From: Methanobacterium sp.
GTDB lineage: Archaea; Methanobacteriota; Methanobacteria; Methanobacteriales; Methanobacteriaceae
NCBI GenBank assembly: GCA_030017655.1
Contig: JASEIM010000018.1
Location: 1 to 43,136, forward strand
Direction of reading: 5' to 3'
Length of the DNA stretch: 43,136 nt
The notes beneath the pieces are model-generated. The model made no database searches. It saw nothing but the letters and a program-made list of their open reading frames with translations, and was not told the DNA's origin. The translations under genes and the position numbers were made by a program. Below, piece after piece: positions 18,449 to 27,168 of the stretch (position 1 is its first letter; every line of letters starts with the position of its first letter).

Positions 18449-20554
18449 ATGGATATCCAATATACTCCAACTACATGTCCATACTGTGGATGTGGTTGTG
18501 GATTTAATTTAGTAAGTGTAGACGGAAAACTTGAAGGTGTCGAACCATGGAAAAGAAACCCTGTAAATGAAGGAAAATTGTGTCCAAAGGGTAATTTTTC
18601 ATATGAATTTGTTCACAGACCTGACAGGTTAACCACACCTTTGATAAAAGAAAATGGTAAGTTTAGGGAAGCAACATGGGATGAAGCTTTAGACATGGTT
18701 GCATCCAAACTAAATGAAATAAAAAGCGTAGATCCAGAAGCTCTTGCGTTCCTTTCATCAGCAAGATGTACAAATGAGGAAAACTACTTAATGCAGAAAC
18801 TTGTGCGTACCGTAATAGGAACACACAACATAGACCACTGTGCAAGGTTATGTCACGGTCCTACAGTTGCAGGACTTGCCCAGACCTTTGGATCAGGGGC
18901 TATGACCAACCACCTTAAGAGTATACAATTCGCGGATGTTATATTCATAATCGGATCTAACACCCTGGAACAGCACCCTCTAATGTGGAGAAGAGTCTTA
19001 CAGGCAAAAGCTGCTGGAGCAAAATTAATTGTTGCAGATCCAAGATTTACACCTTCTGCAAAAAAAGCTGATTTATACGTACCATTTAAATCTGGAACAG
19101 ACGTGGCATTAATGAATGCTATGATGAATGTAATAATTTCAGAAGGGCTTGAAGACAAAGAGTTCATAGAAAAAAGGACAAAGAACTTTGAAGAACTGAA
19201 AGAAGTTGTCATGAAATATCCTCCTGAAAAGGTATCAGAAATAACTGAAACACCAGCAGAGTTAATTAAAGAAGCTGCAAGAATGTATGCAAACGCAGAT
19301 AATGCAGGTATTATCTACTCCATGGGTATAACTCAACACCACACAGGTACAGACAACGTTATGTCCACATCCAACCTTGCAATGATTACAGGTAACATTG
19401 GAAGGCCAGGAACTGGAGTTAACCCACTAAGAGGTCAAAACAACGTTCAGGGTGCATGTGACATGGGAGCGCTCCCTGTTGTGTACCCTGGATATCAAAA
19501 AGTCATAGAAGAAGAAATGGCAGAGAAAATGACTTGCGCATGGGGATGCAGCGACTTAGGATGTAAACCAGGGCTTACTGTAGTTGAAATGATGAACGCA
19601 GCGCATAATGGAGATATTAAAGGTATGTACATAATGGGTGAAAACCCAATGATCTCAGACCCTGACATTCAGCATGTTAAGGAATCTCTTGAAAACTTGG
19701 ACTTTTTAGTTGTGCAGGATATTTTCTTAACAGAAACAGCTGAATTAGCAGATGTAGTACTTCCTGGAGCTTCATGGGCTGAAAAAGATGGAACATTCAC
19801 AAGTACAGAAAGACGTGTGCAATACATAAGAAAAGCAGTTGACTCACCAGGTGAAGCAAAACCTGATTGGGAAATACTCTGTGATGTTGCAAAGAAAATG
19901 GGATCTGATTTATTCAACTTTGACTCACCACAGGATGTATTTGAAGAAGTAAGAACAGTTACACCTCAATATGCAGGTATGAACAAAGAAAGACTGGAAA
20001 AACCAGAAGCACTGCACTGGCCATGTCCAGATGAAGAACACCCAGGAACTCCTATACTCTGGGGAGAACAATTTGCAACTCCAGATGGGCTTGGAGTACT
20101 CATGCCAATCGAGTTTATTCCAGCTGCTGAGCTTCCAGATGAAGAATATCCATTTACACTCACAACTGGACGTATGCTGTTCCACTGGCACACTGGTAGT
20201 ATGACCAGAAGATCAGAGACATTGGACAATGAAGTTCCAACAGGTTTTGTTGAAATCAACCCAGAAGATGCTGCTGAACTTGGTATAAAAGATAAAGAAT
20301 TCGTAAGCGTTAAAACACGCCGTGGAGAAGTTACAATCAAGGCAAAAGTTACTCCAGACATCATGAAAGGAGTAATATTCATACCATTCCACTTTGTAGA
20401 ATGTGCAGCAAACATGCTCACCAGCGGGGCAGCATTAGATCCTGCAGCTAAAATGCCAGAATTTAAAGTATCTGCAGCAAGCGTTACAAAATTAGATCCT
20501 GCAGTAAAAATGCCAGAAGTAACTCCAAAAAGTGCTTACGATGTAGGTAAATAG
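18449..20554 (+). CDS. fdhA: Formate dehydrogenase catalytic subunit FdhA
   Basis: The 701-residue protein has an N-terminal 4Fe-4S motif (CPYCGCGCGF then CPKG, about residues 10-55) and the molybdopterin-binding domains of the Mo/W-bisPGD family. The metal ligand is Cys135 in CARLCHGP, where some formate dehydrogenases carry selenocysteine. Further landmarks are the GxxxxxHHTG-type ITQHHTGTDNVM segment and the C-terminal molybdopterin domain with TTGRMLFHWHTGSMTRR. It oxidises formate to CO2. GGAGGT precedes the ATG; fdhB follows after ten bases, so they are co-transcribed. Confidence 0.96.
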   Translation: MDIQYTPTTCPYCGCGCGFNLVSVDGKLEGVEPWKRNPVNEGKLCPKGNFSYEFVHRPDRLTTPLIKENGKFREATWDEALDMVASKLNEIKSVDPEALAFLSSARCTNEENYLMQKLVRTVIGTHNIDHCARLCHGPTVAGLAQTFGSGAMTNHLKSIQFADVIFIIGSNTLEQHPLMWRRVLQAKAAGAKLIVADPRFTPSAKKADLYVPFKSGTDVALMNAMMNVIISEGLEDKEFIEKRTKNFEELKEVVMKYPPEKVSEITETPAELIKEAARMYANADNAGIIYSMGITQHHTGTDNVMSTSNLAMITGNIGRPGTGVNPLRGQNNVQGACDMGALPVVYPGYQKVIEEEMAEKMTCAWGCSDLGCKPGLTVVEMMNAAHNGDIKGMYIMGENPMISDPDIQHVKESLENLDFLVVQDIFLTETAELADVVLPGASWAEKDGTFTSTERRVQYIRKAVDSPGEAKPDWEILCDVAKKMGSDLFNFDSPQDVFEEVRTVTPQYAGMNKERLEKPEALHWPCPDEEHPGTPILWGEQFATPDGLGVLMPIEFIPAAELPDEEYPFTLTTGRMLFHWHTGSMTRRSETLDNEVPTGFVEINPEDAAELGIKDKEFVSVKTRRGEVTIKAKVTPDIMKGVIFIPFHFVECAANMLTSGAALDPAAKMPEFKVSAASVTKLDPAVKMPEVTPKSAYDVGK

Positions 20555-20564
20555 GGGTGATCAC

Positions 20565-21758
20565 ATGGTTCAAGTAAACGACAAATATTATGCATTGTCA
20601 AGCAATGAGGAAATAGCAGAGAGCGGAGAATGCGGAGGAGCAGTAACAACCGTACTAAAGTTTTTACTTGAAGATGGTATTGTAGATGCAGTTTTAGCTG
20701 TTAAGAAGGGTGCAGACCTTTATGATGCAGTACCTACTTTAATAACTGACCCAGAGAAAGTCATAGAATCAGCAGGTTCTCTACACTGCGGTACATTAAA
20801 CATGGCAAAAGTCGTTTCTAAATACCTCAAGGGTGCAGAAGATATTAAAATAGCTGTCACCACAAAACCATGTGATGCAATGACACTCAGAGAACTTATG
20901 AAAAAAGATAAGGTTAATGAAGAAAACGTTGTGATGGTTGGATTAAACTGTGGTGGAACTTTACCTCCAGTTCAGACTATTGAAATGATAGAAAAAATCT
21001 ACAAACTGGATCCAGAAACTGTTATCAAAGAAGAAATTGCCAAAGGTAATTTAATCATTGAAACAGCAGATGAGGAAAAAGAAATAAGTGTAGATGAACT
21101 GGAAGATGAAGGATTCGGCCGAAGAACAAACTGTAGAAGATGCGAAACCAACATACCTAAAATGGCAGACTTAGCTTTGGGTAACTGGGGTGTTATAGGA
21201 CCTCTAGCTGGTAAAGCAACCTTTGTTGAAGTATTTTCTGAAAAAGGTGCAGACATCTTGGAAAAAGCCATTGAATCTGGAGCTTTAGATGTACAGGATC
21301 CTATACCTAAGGGTATTGAGATACGTGCAAATATAGACAAAGCAATGGTAAACCTTGCTAAAAAATGGCAGGGTAAAGACTTCCAAGAAAATGGTGGAGA
21401 CCTCCTTACCATTGTAGCACGATATCAGAACGAACTTAGCAAATGTATAAAATGCTTCGGTTGTAGAGAAGCATGTCCTCTCTGTTACTGTGCTGAATGT
21501 ACATTGGAGGCCAATGGTCCTGAATGGGTATCTAAAGGTGAACTTCCACCATCACCAATGTTCCATCTGGAAAGATTGGTTCATATGGTAGATTCCTGTA
21601 CTAATTGTGGACAGTGTGAGGAAGTGTGTCCTGGTGAGATTCCACTTGCAAAAATCGCACATGAAATAAACTCTAAACTACAGGAAGACTATGGATACAT
21701 CAGAGGAATGGATGAAACAAAACCACCGCTTTCTTACTTCCCAATGCCCAGTAAATAA
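20565..21758 (+). CDS. fdhB: Formate dehydrogenase F420-reducing subunit FdhB
   Basis: The 397-residue protein is an FrhB/FdhB-family flavin and F420 oxidoreductase. It has the SGECGGAVT segment (about residues 17-25), GSLHCGTLN, TKPCDAMTLRE, GLNCGGTLPP, FGRRTNCRRC and ALGNWGV. The C-terminal part has two 4Fe-4S clusters: CIKCFGCREACPLCYC (about 297-312) and CTNCGQCEEVCP (about 346-357). It receives electrons from FdhA and reduces F420. A stretch of 140 bases (20664-20803) is identical to the second fdhB gene. Confidence 0.95.
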   Translation: MVQVNDKYYALSSNEEIAESGECGGAVTTVLKFLLEDGIVDAVLAVKKGADLYDAVPTLITDPEKVIESAGSLHCGTLNMAKVVSKYLKGAEDIKIAVTTKPCDAMTLRELMKKDKVNEENVVMVGLNCGGTLPPVQTIEMIEKIYKLDPETVIKEEIAKGNLIIETADEEKEISVDELEDEGFGRRTNCRRCETNIPKMADLALGNWGVIGPLAGKATFVEVFSEKGADILEKAIESGALDVQDPIPKGIEIRANIDKAMVNLAKKWQGKDFQENGGDLLTIVARYQNELSKCIKCFGCREACPLCYCAECTLEANGPEWVSKGELPPSPMFHLERLVHMVDSCTNCGQCEEVCPGEIPLAKIAHEINSKLQEDYGYIRGMDETKPPLSYFPMPSK

Positions 21759-21780
21759 CTGGAGAGTGTAAGAGAGATAA

Positions 21781-21802
21781 GAAGTGAGGATATCCTCACT
21801 TC
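21781..21802. terminator. Perfect 22-bp palindrome between fdhB and mvhD
   Basis: The two halves are GAAGTGAGGAT and ATCCTCACTTC with no spacer, followed by AAATTAAATTTTT. As RNA it would fold as a stem of about nine pairs with a tight loop and a downstream T-rich tract. It lies in the 113-base gap inside the fdh operon and could attenuate transcription into mvhD-fdhB2 or act as a processing site. Confidence 0.55.
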
Positions 21803-21871
21803 AAATTAAATTTTTCATGTTCAACGTTAAGAAAATAAATGAATTGTATAAAAATACCAGGAGAAGATATT

Positions 21872-22297
<426 letters not shown>

Positions 22298-22301
22298 TTA
22301 A

Positions 22302-23501
22302 ATGGTTAAAGTAAATGATATGTATTATGCATGGTCTCCAGATGATGAGATAGCTGAAAGTGGAGAGTGCGGTGGAGCTGTAACATCCATAATGAAATTC
22401 TTACTTGAAGATGGTATTGTAGATGCAGTTTTAGCTGTTAAGAAGGGTGCAGACCTTTATGATGCAGTACCTACTTTAATAACTGACCCAGAGAAAGTCA
22501 TAGAATCAGCAGGTTCTCTACACTGCGGTACATTAAACATCGCTAAAACGCTTAATAAGTATCTCAAAGGCGCAAAAGATATGAAAATTGCTGTTACAAC
22601 CAAGCCTTGCGATGCAATGACCATTGTAGAGCTCATGAAAAGAAATCAGATAGAAAGAGATAATGTTATAATGATTGGAGTTAACTGTGGTGGAACTTTA
22701 CCTCCAGTTCAGGCTCGTGAAATGATAGAAAAATTCTACGAAATCGACCCTGATGCTGTTGTTAAAGAAGAAATTGCCAAAGGTAACTTAATCATAGAAA
22801 CTGCAGATAATGAAGAAAAGGAACTCAGTATTGATGAACTGGAAGATGAAGGATTCGGCCGAAGAACAAACTGTAGAAGATGTGAAAACAACATACCTGT
22901 AATGTCAGACCTTGCCATGGGTAACTGGGGTGTTGTAGGTCCTATGGCTGGTAAAGCAACCTTTGTTGAAGTATTCTCAAATAAAGGCGTAGAGGTCTTA
23001 GATAAAGCTATAAAAGCAGGAGCTTTAAAAGTAAAAGATCCTGAACCTAAGGGTATTGAGATACGTGCAAATATAGACAAAGCAATGGTAAACCTTGCAA
23101 ACAAATGGCAAGACAGGAACTTCGGAGAAGAAGGTGGATTACTCTCTCTTGACGAGTACATGGATGAATTTGAAAAATGTATCAAGTGTTATGGTTGCAG
23201 AGAAGCATGTCCACTGTGTTTCTGTGTAAAATGTTCCATTGAGTCACAATCTAATGAATGGGTAGGAAAAGGAGAACTTCCACCATCACCAATGTTCCAC
23301 TTTGTAAGAATGCTGCATATGGTGGATTCTTGTACTAACTGTGGACAGTGTGAGGAAGTGTGTCCTGCTGAGATTCCACTTGCAAAAATCTTCCATAAGA
23401 TAAATGTCCAGATACAGGATAAATTTGATTATCACCCTGGATATGACATTGAACAGAAACCACCTCTTTCTATAATCGACAAAGAACCAAGTGAGGAATA
23501 A
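22302..23501 (+). CDS. fdhB: Second FdhB-like F420 oxidoreductase subunit
   Basis: The protein has 399 residues and the same plan as the first FdhB, including SGECGGAVT, FGRRTNCRRC and both C-terminal clusters CIKCYGCREACPLCFC and CTNCGQCEEVCP. Amino acid identity to copy 1 is high but uneven: DNA blocks are identical over 140 bases (22401-22540), and shorter ones near 22840-22880 and 23045-23100, while the regions between have diverged. It overlaps the operon with mvhD (4-base gap) and may form an alternative FdhA-FdhB2-MvhD complex. Confidence 0.93.
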   Translation: MVKVNDMYYAWSPDDEIAESGECGGAVTSIMKFLLEDGIVDAVLAVKKGADLYDAVPTLITDPEKVIESAGSLHCGTLNIAKTLNKYLKGAKDMKIAVTTKPCDAMTIVELMKRNQIERDNVIMIGVNCGGTLPPVQAREMIEKFYEIDPDAVVKEEIAKGNLIIETADNEEKELSIDELEDEGFGRRTNCRRCENNIPVMSDLAMGNWGVVGPMAGKATFVEVFSNKGVEVLDKAIKAGALKVKDPEPKGIEIRANIDKAMVNLANKWQDRNFGEEGGLLSLDEYMDEFEKCIKCYGCREACPLCFCVKCSIESQSNEWVGKGELPPSPMFHFVRMLHMVDSCTNCGQCEEVCPAEIPLAKIFHKINVQIQDKFDYHPGYDIEQKPPLSIIDKEPSEE

Positions 23502-23574
23502 ACACTCACTATTTTTATATTTTTTTAAATGAACTAAAAATGGAAAACACTGAAACTAATCAACTTATAAATTC

Positions 23575-23697
23575 AGTAAACCCCAAAATAAAGTCGATAA
23601 ATGGATTGTATTCTATTTATGAAACTAATACACTCAAAATCACCTCTTGTGAGTAATTTTAGTTTCAGAATGTGGTTTACTTAACACATTCGGTGAT
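23575..23697 (+). promoter_or_regulatory. Structured leader of the carbonic anhydrase gene
   Basis: Three helices form a three-way junction: P1 AGTAAACC/GGTTTACT (23575-23582 with 23674-23681), P2 ATAAATGGA/TTCTATTTAT region (23597-23605 with 23612-23620, one G-U pair), P3 GAAACTAA/TTAGTTTC (23621-23628 with 23659-23666) topped by ACTCA/TGAGT. The P3 apical loop contains ATCACC (23639-23644), complementary to the ribosome binding site GGTGAT (23692-23697) of the gene at 23701. A TATA-like TTTTTATAT at 23512-23520 would start a transcript upstream of it. This looks like a translation-controlling RNA element of no class I know. Confidence 0.5.
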
Positions 23698-23700
23698 AAT

Positions 23701-24228
23701 ATGATGCTTAAAGAAGTACTGGAAGCCAATGAAAATTTTGTTAAAGATTTTGAACCTAAAAAAATGAGTCACATGCCTCAGAAGAAGTTAGCTATTGTAA
23801 CATGCATGGATACAAGACTCACAGGGTTTTTGGAACCTGCAATGGGAATTGAAAGGGGAGATGCAAAGATAATAAAGAATGCTGGTAATGCCGCGGTTGA
23901 CAGAGATGTTATAAGATCCGTTGCAGCAGCAATTTATGCTCTTGGTGCTGAAGAAGTCATGGTTGTTGGACATTATGACTGCGGAATGGCAAATGTAGAT
24001 CCCGAAAAGCTCATTGAAACCATGAAAGCACGGGGCGTGGATGAGAAAACACTTTCAGAAGTTGATATTAAAGAATGGATGGGTGCAATTGATGGTGAAG
24101 AGGAGAACGTATTAAATGTAGTAGAAAAAATAAAAGAGTCTCCATTTATCCCTGATGATGTACCAATACATGGTTTAATAATAGACCTTTATGACGGTAA
24201 ATTGAAAGTTTTAGCCGAAGGTAAATAA
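23701..24228 (+). CDS. cab: Beta-class carbonic anhydrase
   Basis: The 175-residue protein has the beta-CA zinc site: Cys35, Asp37 and Arg39 in CMDTR, and His92 and Cys95 in GHYDCGM. The size and the IKNAGNAAVDRDVIRSVAAAIYALG core match the small archaeal plant-type enzymes such as Cab of Methanothermobacter. It hydrates CO2 to bicarbonate in the cytoplasm; beside the formate dehydrogenase operon it likely handles CO2 made from formate. GGTGAT lies three bases before the ATG and can pair with a loop in the leader. Confidence 0.93.
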   Translation: MMLKEVLEANENFVKDFEPKKMSHMPQKKLAIVTCMDTRLTGFLEPAMGIERGDAKIIKNAGNAAVDRDVIRSVAAAIYALGAEEVMVVGHYDCGMANVDPEKLIETMKARGVDEKTLSEVDIKEWMGAIDGEEENVLNVVEKIKESPFIPDDVPIHGLIIDLYDGKLKVLAEGK

Positions 24229-24232
24229 TTTT

Positions 24233-24369
24233 TATATGCTCATTCCGTAATGCAAATTTTGCATTAATTGTAGTGGCTATTAAAACTTGAATTTAAATCT
24301 AATTTATCCTCAGCCAAGAATCCAATTAGCATTCAAGCAAAATAGCACTACACCCGTAATGAGCATATA
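24233..24369. repeat. 137-bp nested inverted repeat (MITE-like element or structured RNA)
   Basis: The whole element folds on itself: TATATGCTCATT (24233-24244) with AATGAGCATATA (24358-24369); TGTAGTG (24269-24275) with CACTACA (24346-24352); GCTATT with AATAGC; CTTGAAT (24286-24292) with ATTCAAG (24331-24337); CTAATT (24299-24304) with AATTAG (24324-24329). A side hairpin TAATGCA/TGCATTA (about 24248-24266) is inserted in the left arm only. It lies in the gap between two convergent genes. No transposase is present. Confidence 0.65.
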
Positions 24370-24478
24370 CTTTTTTAAATTAGATAATTCAGTTTTTATA
24401 CTTTTCTGATGTTATATAATTTTCCATAGTCACAATTTATTCTCAATTAATAGGATGTAACAAACTAAAAAAATAGTG

Positions 24479-25660
24479 TTACTTTATTTTTAATATTGAA
24501 ATAAAAAATGGGATAGATATAAGTTGTATCAAAACGGAGAAGATAACCACATATATTATAGAAAAATTGTATAATATGCCTATGAATAAGCTTCCAAAGA
24601 ACCATGAAACGCCATAAATAGTATTAAAAACGCCATATGCGGAGCCACGTCTTTTTACAGTGGACATAACTGCAACTGAAGACCTCATTATAGATTCCTG
24701 AGCCCCCATACTTATACCCCATAGTCCTATTCCCAGGAATGCCATATAGAAATTGCCTAAAAATACTAATGGGGCAAAGAGTGAGGAAAATAAAGCCACC
24801 ACGATCATGATGGATAATCCCACCTTATCAAATAATTTTCCAAATACCAGAGCTGCAATGGCATCCACGCCCATAGCAACCGCATAAAAGGTAGGTATTA
24901 AACTTGAAGAGACCAAGGCAGTTTTCTGGAAATGGTAAGCAATGAGAGCAAAGTCAGCAAAACCTGCTGCAATTAAGGATGCTGCTATTACATATAGCCA
25001 GTAAGCTCTCTTAAATCCTTTTGTATCTAACTGAGGAATTTCGACTTCTAAATTGTGGGGATGAGGATAAAGAAATCTGGAAATCACCAGTACTAAAATA
25101 GATAGTATGGCCGGCATTAAGAGAAATGCAAATCCTATCTGGTAACTTCCATAATAGAAAAGAACAGCTGCAACGATCAAAGGACCCAATATTGCTCCAA
25201 TTTGATCTAAAGCCTCATGCAGACCAAAACCAACTCCATGACCTACCTGACTGCATGCATGGGACAACATAACATCTCTTGAAGGTGTTCGAAGGCCCTT
25301 TCCCATCCTTTCAGCAATAATCAATATTGCAGCCAATTCCCAGCTTCCAGCCAAAGCTAAAAGAGGCACAGCTACCATAGTGATCAGATAACCGCTCATG
25401 GTGATAATCCAGTAATTGCGAGTACGATCAGTGAGATATCCTGATAAAAATCGCAACATATAACCAATCAATTCACCTAATCCTGCTACAAATCCTACCG
25501 TAACTGCACTAGCTCCTAAAATAGCTAAATATGGGCCAGTTATACTTCGTGCTCCCTCATAGGTCATGTCCGCAAATAGGCTCACTATCCCCATGAGGAT
25601 AATGAATTTAAGGGCATTATTGCCCATGATATCTTGATGTCTTGGGATTTTTTCCATCAT
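24479..25660 (-). CDS. MFS transporter in a fluoride-riboswitch locus
   Basis: The 393-residue protein has 12 hydrophobic helices and MFS features, including the helix 2-3 loop GYLTDRTRNY (about residues 74-83) and GKGLRTPSRDVMLS (about 119-132). The substrate is not known from sequence. A fluoride riboswitch lies 290 bases upstream on the same strand (25949-25996), so it may export fluoride or help restore ion balance; this is inference. Two tiny reading frames lie between the riboswitch and the gene. It is the last gene of the minus-strand cluster. Confidence 0.85.
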   Translation of the reverse strand: MMEKIPRHQDIMGNNALKFIILMGIVSLFADMTYEGARSITGPYLAILGASAVTVGFVAGLGELIGYMLRFLSGYLTDRTRNYWIITMSGYLITMVAVPLLALAGSWELAAILIIAERMGKGLRTPSRDVMLSHACSQVGHGVGFGLHEALDQIGAILGPLIVAAVLFYYGSYQIGFAFLLMPAILSILVLVISRFLYPHPHNLEVEIPQLDTKGFKRAYWLYVIAASLIAAGFADFALIAYHFQKTALVSSSLIPTFYAVAMGVDAIAALVFGKLFDKVGLSIMIVVALFSSLFAPLVFLGNFYMAFLGIGLWGISMGAQESIMRSSVAVMSTVKRRGSAYGVFNTIYGVSWFFGSLFIGILYNFSIIYVVIFSVLIQLISIPFFISILKIK

Positions 25661-25707
25661 ATTTATTATCCTTCTTTTACAATATTTTTTGGAGAATATT
25701 AAACAAA

Positions 25708-25803
25708 TTAAATTAAATGAAAGTCATGGAGTAACCCACATAACAAACAAGTAACAATAATTAAACAAATAAAAATTAAATCATCTTTACCTATTTTAAT
25801 CAC
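25708..25803 (-). CDS. Possible 31-residue hydrophobic leader peptide or small membrane protein
   Basis: A frame starting GTG at 25803 reads MIKIGKDDLIFICLII and continues hydrophobic to a TAA at 25708; residues 9-25 could span a membrane. The GTG lies within a GGTGAT motif, which weakens the start. A 41-codon frame (25921-25796) ends overlapping its start. Both fall between the fluoride riboswitch and the MFS gene. I give it low weight in AT-rich DNA. Confidence 0.2.
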   Translation of the reverse strand: MIKIGKDDLIFICLIIVTCLLCGLLHDFHLI

Positions 25804-25948
25804 CTTTTAAATTTATAAAAAAAGGTATTAAATGTATAAATCTTGGTACAAATTTATAATTACTAATAAAAGAATTATAAAGTATATAAAGTTCACTAGT
25901 AATGATTTTAGAGTTATACATAGCTGACCTCTTTTATAAACTATTAAA

Positions 25949-25996
25949 TAGGAGTCATCAGCTTAAAAAAAGCATTTTAAGGTGAACTCCATCACC
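25949..25996 (-). promoter_or_regulatory. Fluoride riboswitch (crcB motif), copy 1
   Basis: On the minus strand the 48-base core reads GGTGATGGAGTTCACC, then TTAAAATGCTT, then AAGCTGATGACTCCTA. It shows all helices of the fluoride aptamer: stem GGTGA/TCACC, stem GCTT/AAGC, and the pseudoknot GGAGT with ACTCC, plus the conserved GCTGATGACTCCTA end. It is on the same strand as the MFS gene, 290 bases upstream of it. Confidence 0.9.
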
Positions 25997-26236
25997 ACCT
26001 AACCCTATTGATTGATCATTAAACAAATATTCTACTTTTTGTTATTATTCTTCCATTTTACAATCAAACATGAAAGCTTACAAATTAATATGCCATTTAA
26101 ATAATTTTTATGAGTTTAATATAGCTTCCACTGTATATTATAATTTAAGAAGAATAAAAACATGTATGCATGTAAATATTGCAGATGATCATCTAGCTTG
26201 CGCTTATTTTCATCATCCATGCAGTCTTTCATGCTT
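25997..26236. other. Intergenic region between pyrophosphatase and riboswitch copy 1
   Basis: These 240 AT-rich bases contain no convincing gene. On the minus strand they should hold the promoter of the riboswitch-MFS transcript, but I see no strong TATA box; the best candidate is AT-rich sequence around 26020-26035. Confidence 0.35.
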
Positions 26237-26764
26237 TTAATAAAATTCTCGTCTGTAAAGTCCTATTGAATGGTTTAAAGCCTTAATTGCTGCTTCTACA
26301 CCTTCCCATCCTAAAACTTCAGTTGTTTTCCCTTCTAGTGTTTTGTATTCCTTGAAAAAGTGTGCAATTTCATCTAACTTTGCTTTTGATAAATCATCGA
26401 TACTTTTAACATGATTGTACTTGGGATCATTTAATGGTACGCTTAATATTTTGTCGTCGCTGTCTTCACCGTCCATCATTCTCATTATTCCGATGGGGCG
26501 GGCTTCAATTACACATCCAGGGAATGTGGGCTGATCCATCAATACGATAATGTCCATAGGGTCTCCGTCATCCCATAATGTTCGAGGTATTATACCATAT
26601 TCTGCTGGGTAATGGAATGGTGAGTAAAGCACCCTGTCCAATGCAAATGCTTCCATATCCTTATCATATTCATATTTATTTCTTGATCCCTTAGGTATTT
26701 CAATAACTGCATATACAACTTCAGGAACCGATGGTCCCGGCTTTAAATCTTTCCAAAGATTCAT
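26237..26764 (-). CDS. ppa: Inorganic pyrophosphatase, family I, canonical copy
   Basis: The 175-residue enzyme has all family I active-site positions: IEIPKGSRNKYEYD (E. coli Glu20, Lys29, Glu31), LDRVL (Arg43), FHYPAEYG, the metal-binding DGDPMD (Asp65, Asp67, Asp70), and DGEDSDDK (Asp97, Asp102, Lys104). It hydrolyses PPi with Mg2+, a reaction strongly inhibited by fluoride. It has a GGAGGAGAT ribosome binding site. It is placed 43 bases after a small unknown gene and is the last gene before riboswitch copy 1. Confidence 0.93.
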   Translation of the reverse strand: MNLWKDLKPGPSVPEVVYAVIEIPKGSRNKYEYDKDMEAFALDRVLYSPFHYPAEYGIIPRTLWDDGDPMDIIVLMDQPTFPGCVIEARPIGIMRMMDGEDSDDKILSVPLNDPKYNHVKSIDDLSKAKLDEIAHFFKEYKTLEGKTTEVLGWEGVEAAIKALNHSIGLYRREFY

Positions 26765-26807
26765 CTATATCTCCTCCTTATGATTTAATCTCATGTTATT
26801 TTATAAT

Positions 26808-27083
26808 TTATTCATTTAAATGGCCATATAATGCGGGTAAGCCATCTCCTGTTCTTATTCCCTTCCATACATTGATAAGATGCTTTTTTCCATGTTTATG
26901 GTATTTTATTTCATATGTGTAGAAATTTCTTTTTAAAGGGGGTGGCGTAAAAGAAATTGTTAACAAATTCTCTTTTGTATATACGCCAAGTAATAATTCA
27001 ATTATGGCAATTTTGCCTTTAATATACTCTGCTATAATCATTTCTTCCTGAGTTTTGGGTATTTTATCCCAATTAATCTCCAT
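26808..27083 (-). CDS. Conserved-looking 91-residue hypothetical protein
   Basis: I recognise no family. The protein starts MEINWDKIPKTQEEMI, has a helical N-terminus, a central beta-rich section with TISFTPPPLKRNFYTYEIKY, and a basic KYHKHGKKHL segment. There is no signal or membrane helix. It lies between the two pyrophosphatase genes on the same strand with gaps of 85 and 43 bases, so it is likely part of the fluoride-linked transcript. Confidence 0.6.
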   Translation of the reverse strand: MEINWDKIPKTQEEMIIAEYIKGKIAIIELLLGVYTKENLLTISFTPPPLKRNFYTYEIKYHKHGKKHLINVWKGIRTGDGLPALYGHLNE

Positions 27084-27168
27084 TTATCCATCTCCATTGT
27101 ATAAAATGATTTAGTATGATAATTTCCCCTTTTTGAACATTTTCATCCATATCTTAAAGTTATTCTGC

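Noticed and set aside
18449..20554. Selenocysteine in FdhA
   Set aside because: The metal-ligand position is TGT for Cys135 and the gene reads through without an in-frame TGA.
24233..24369. Intact insertion sequence
   Set aside because: The element has terminal inverted repeats but no space for a transposase gene; at most it is a MITE.
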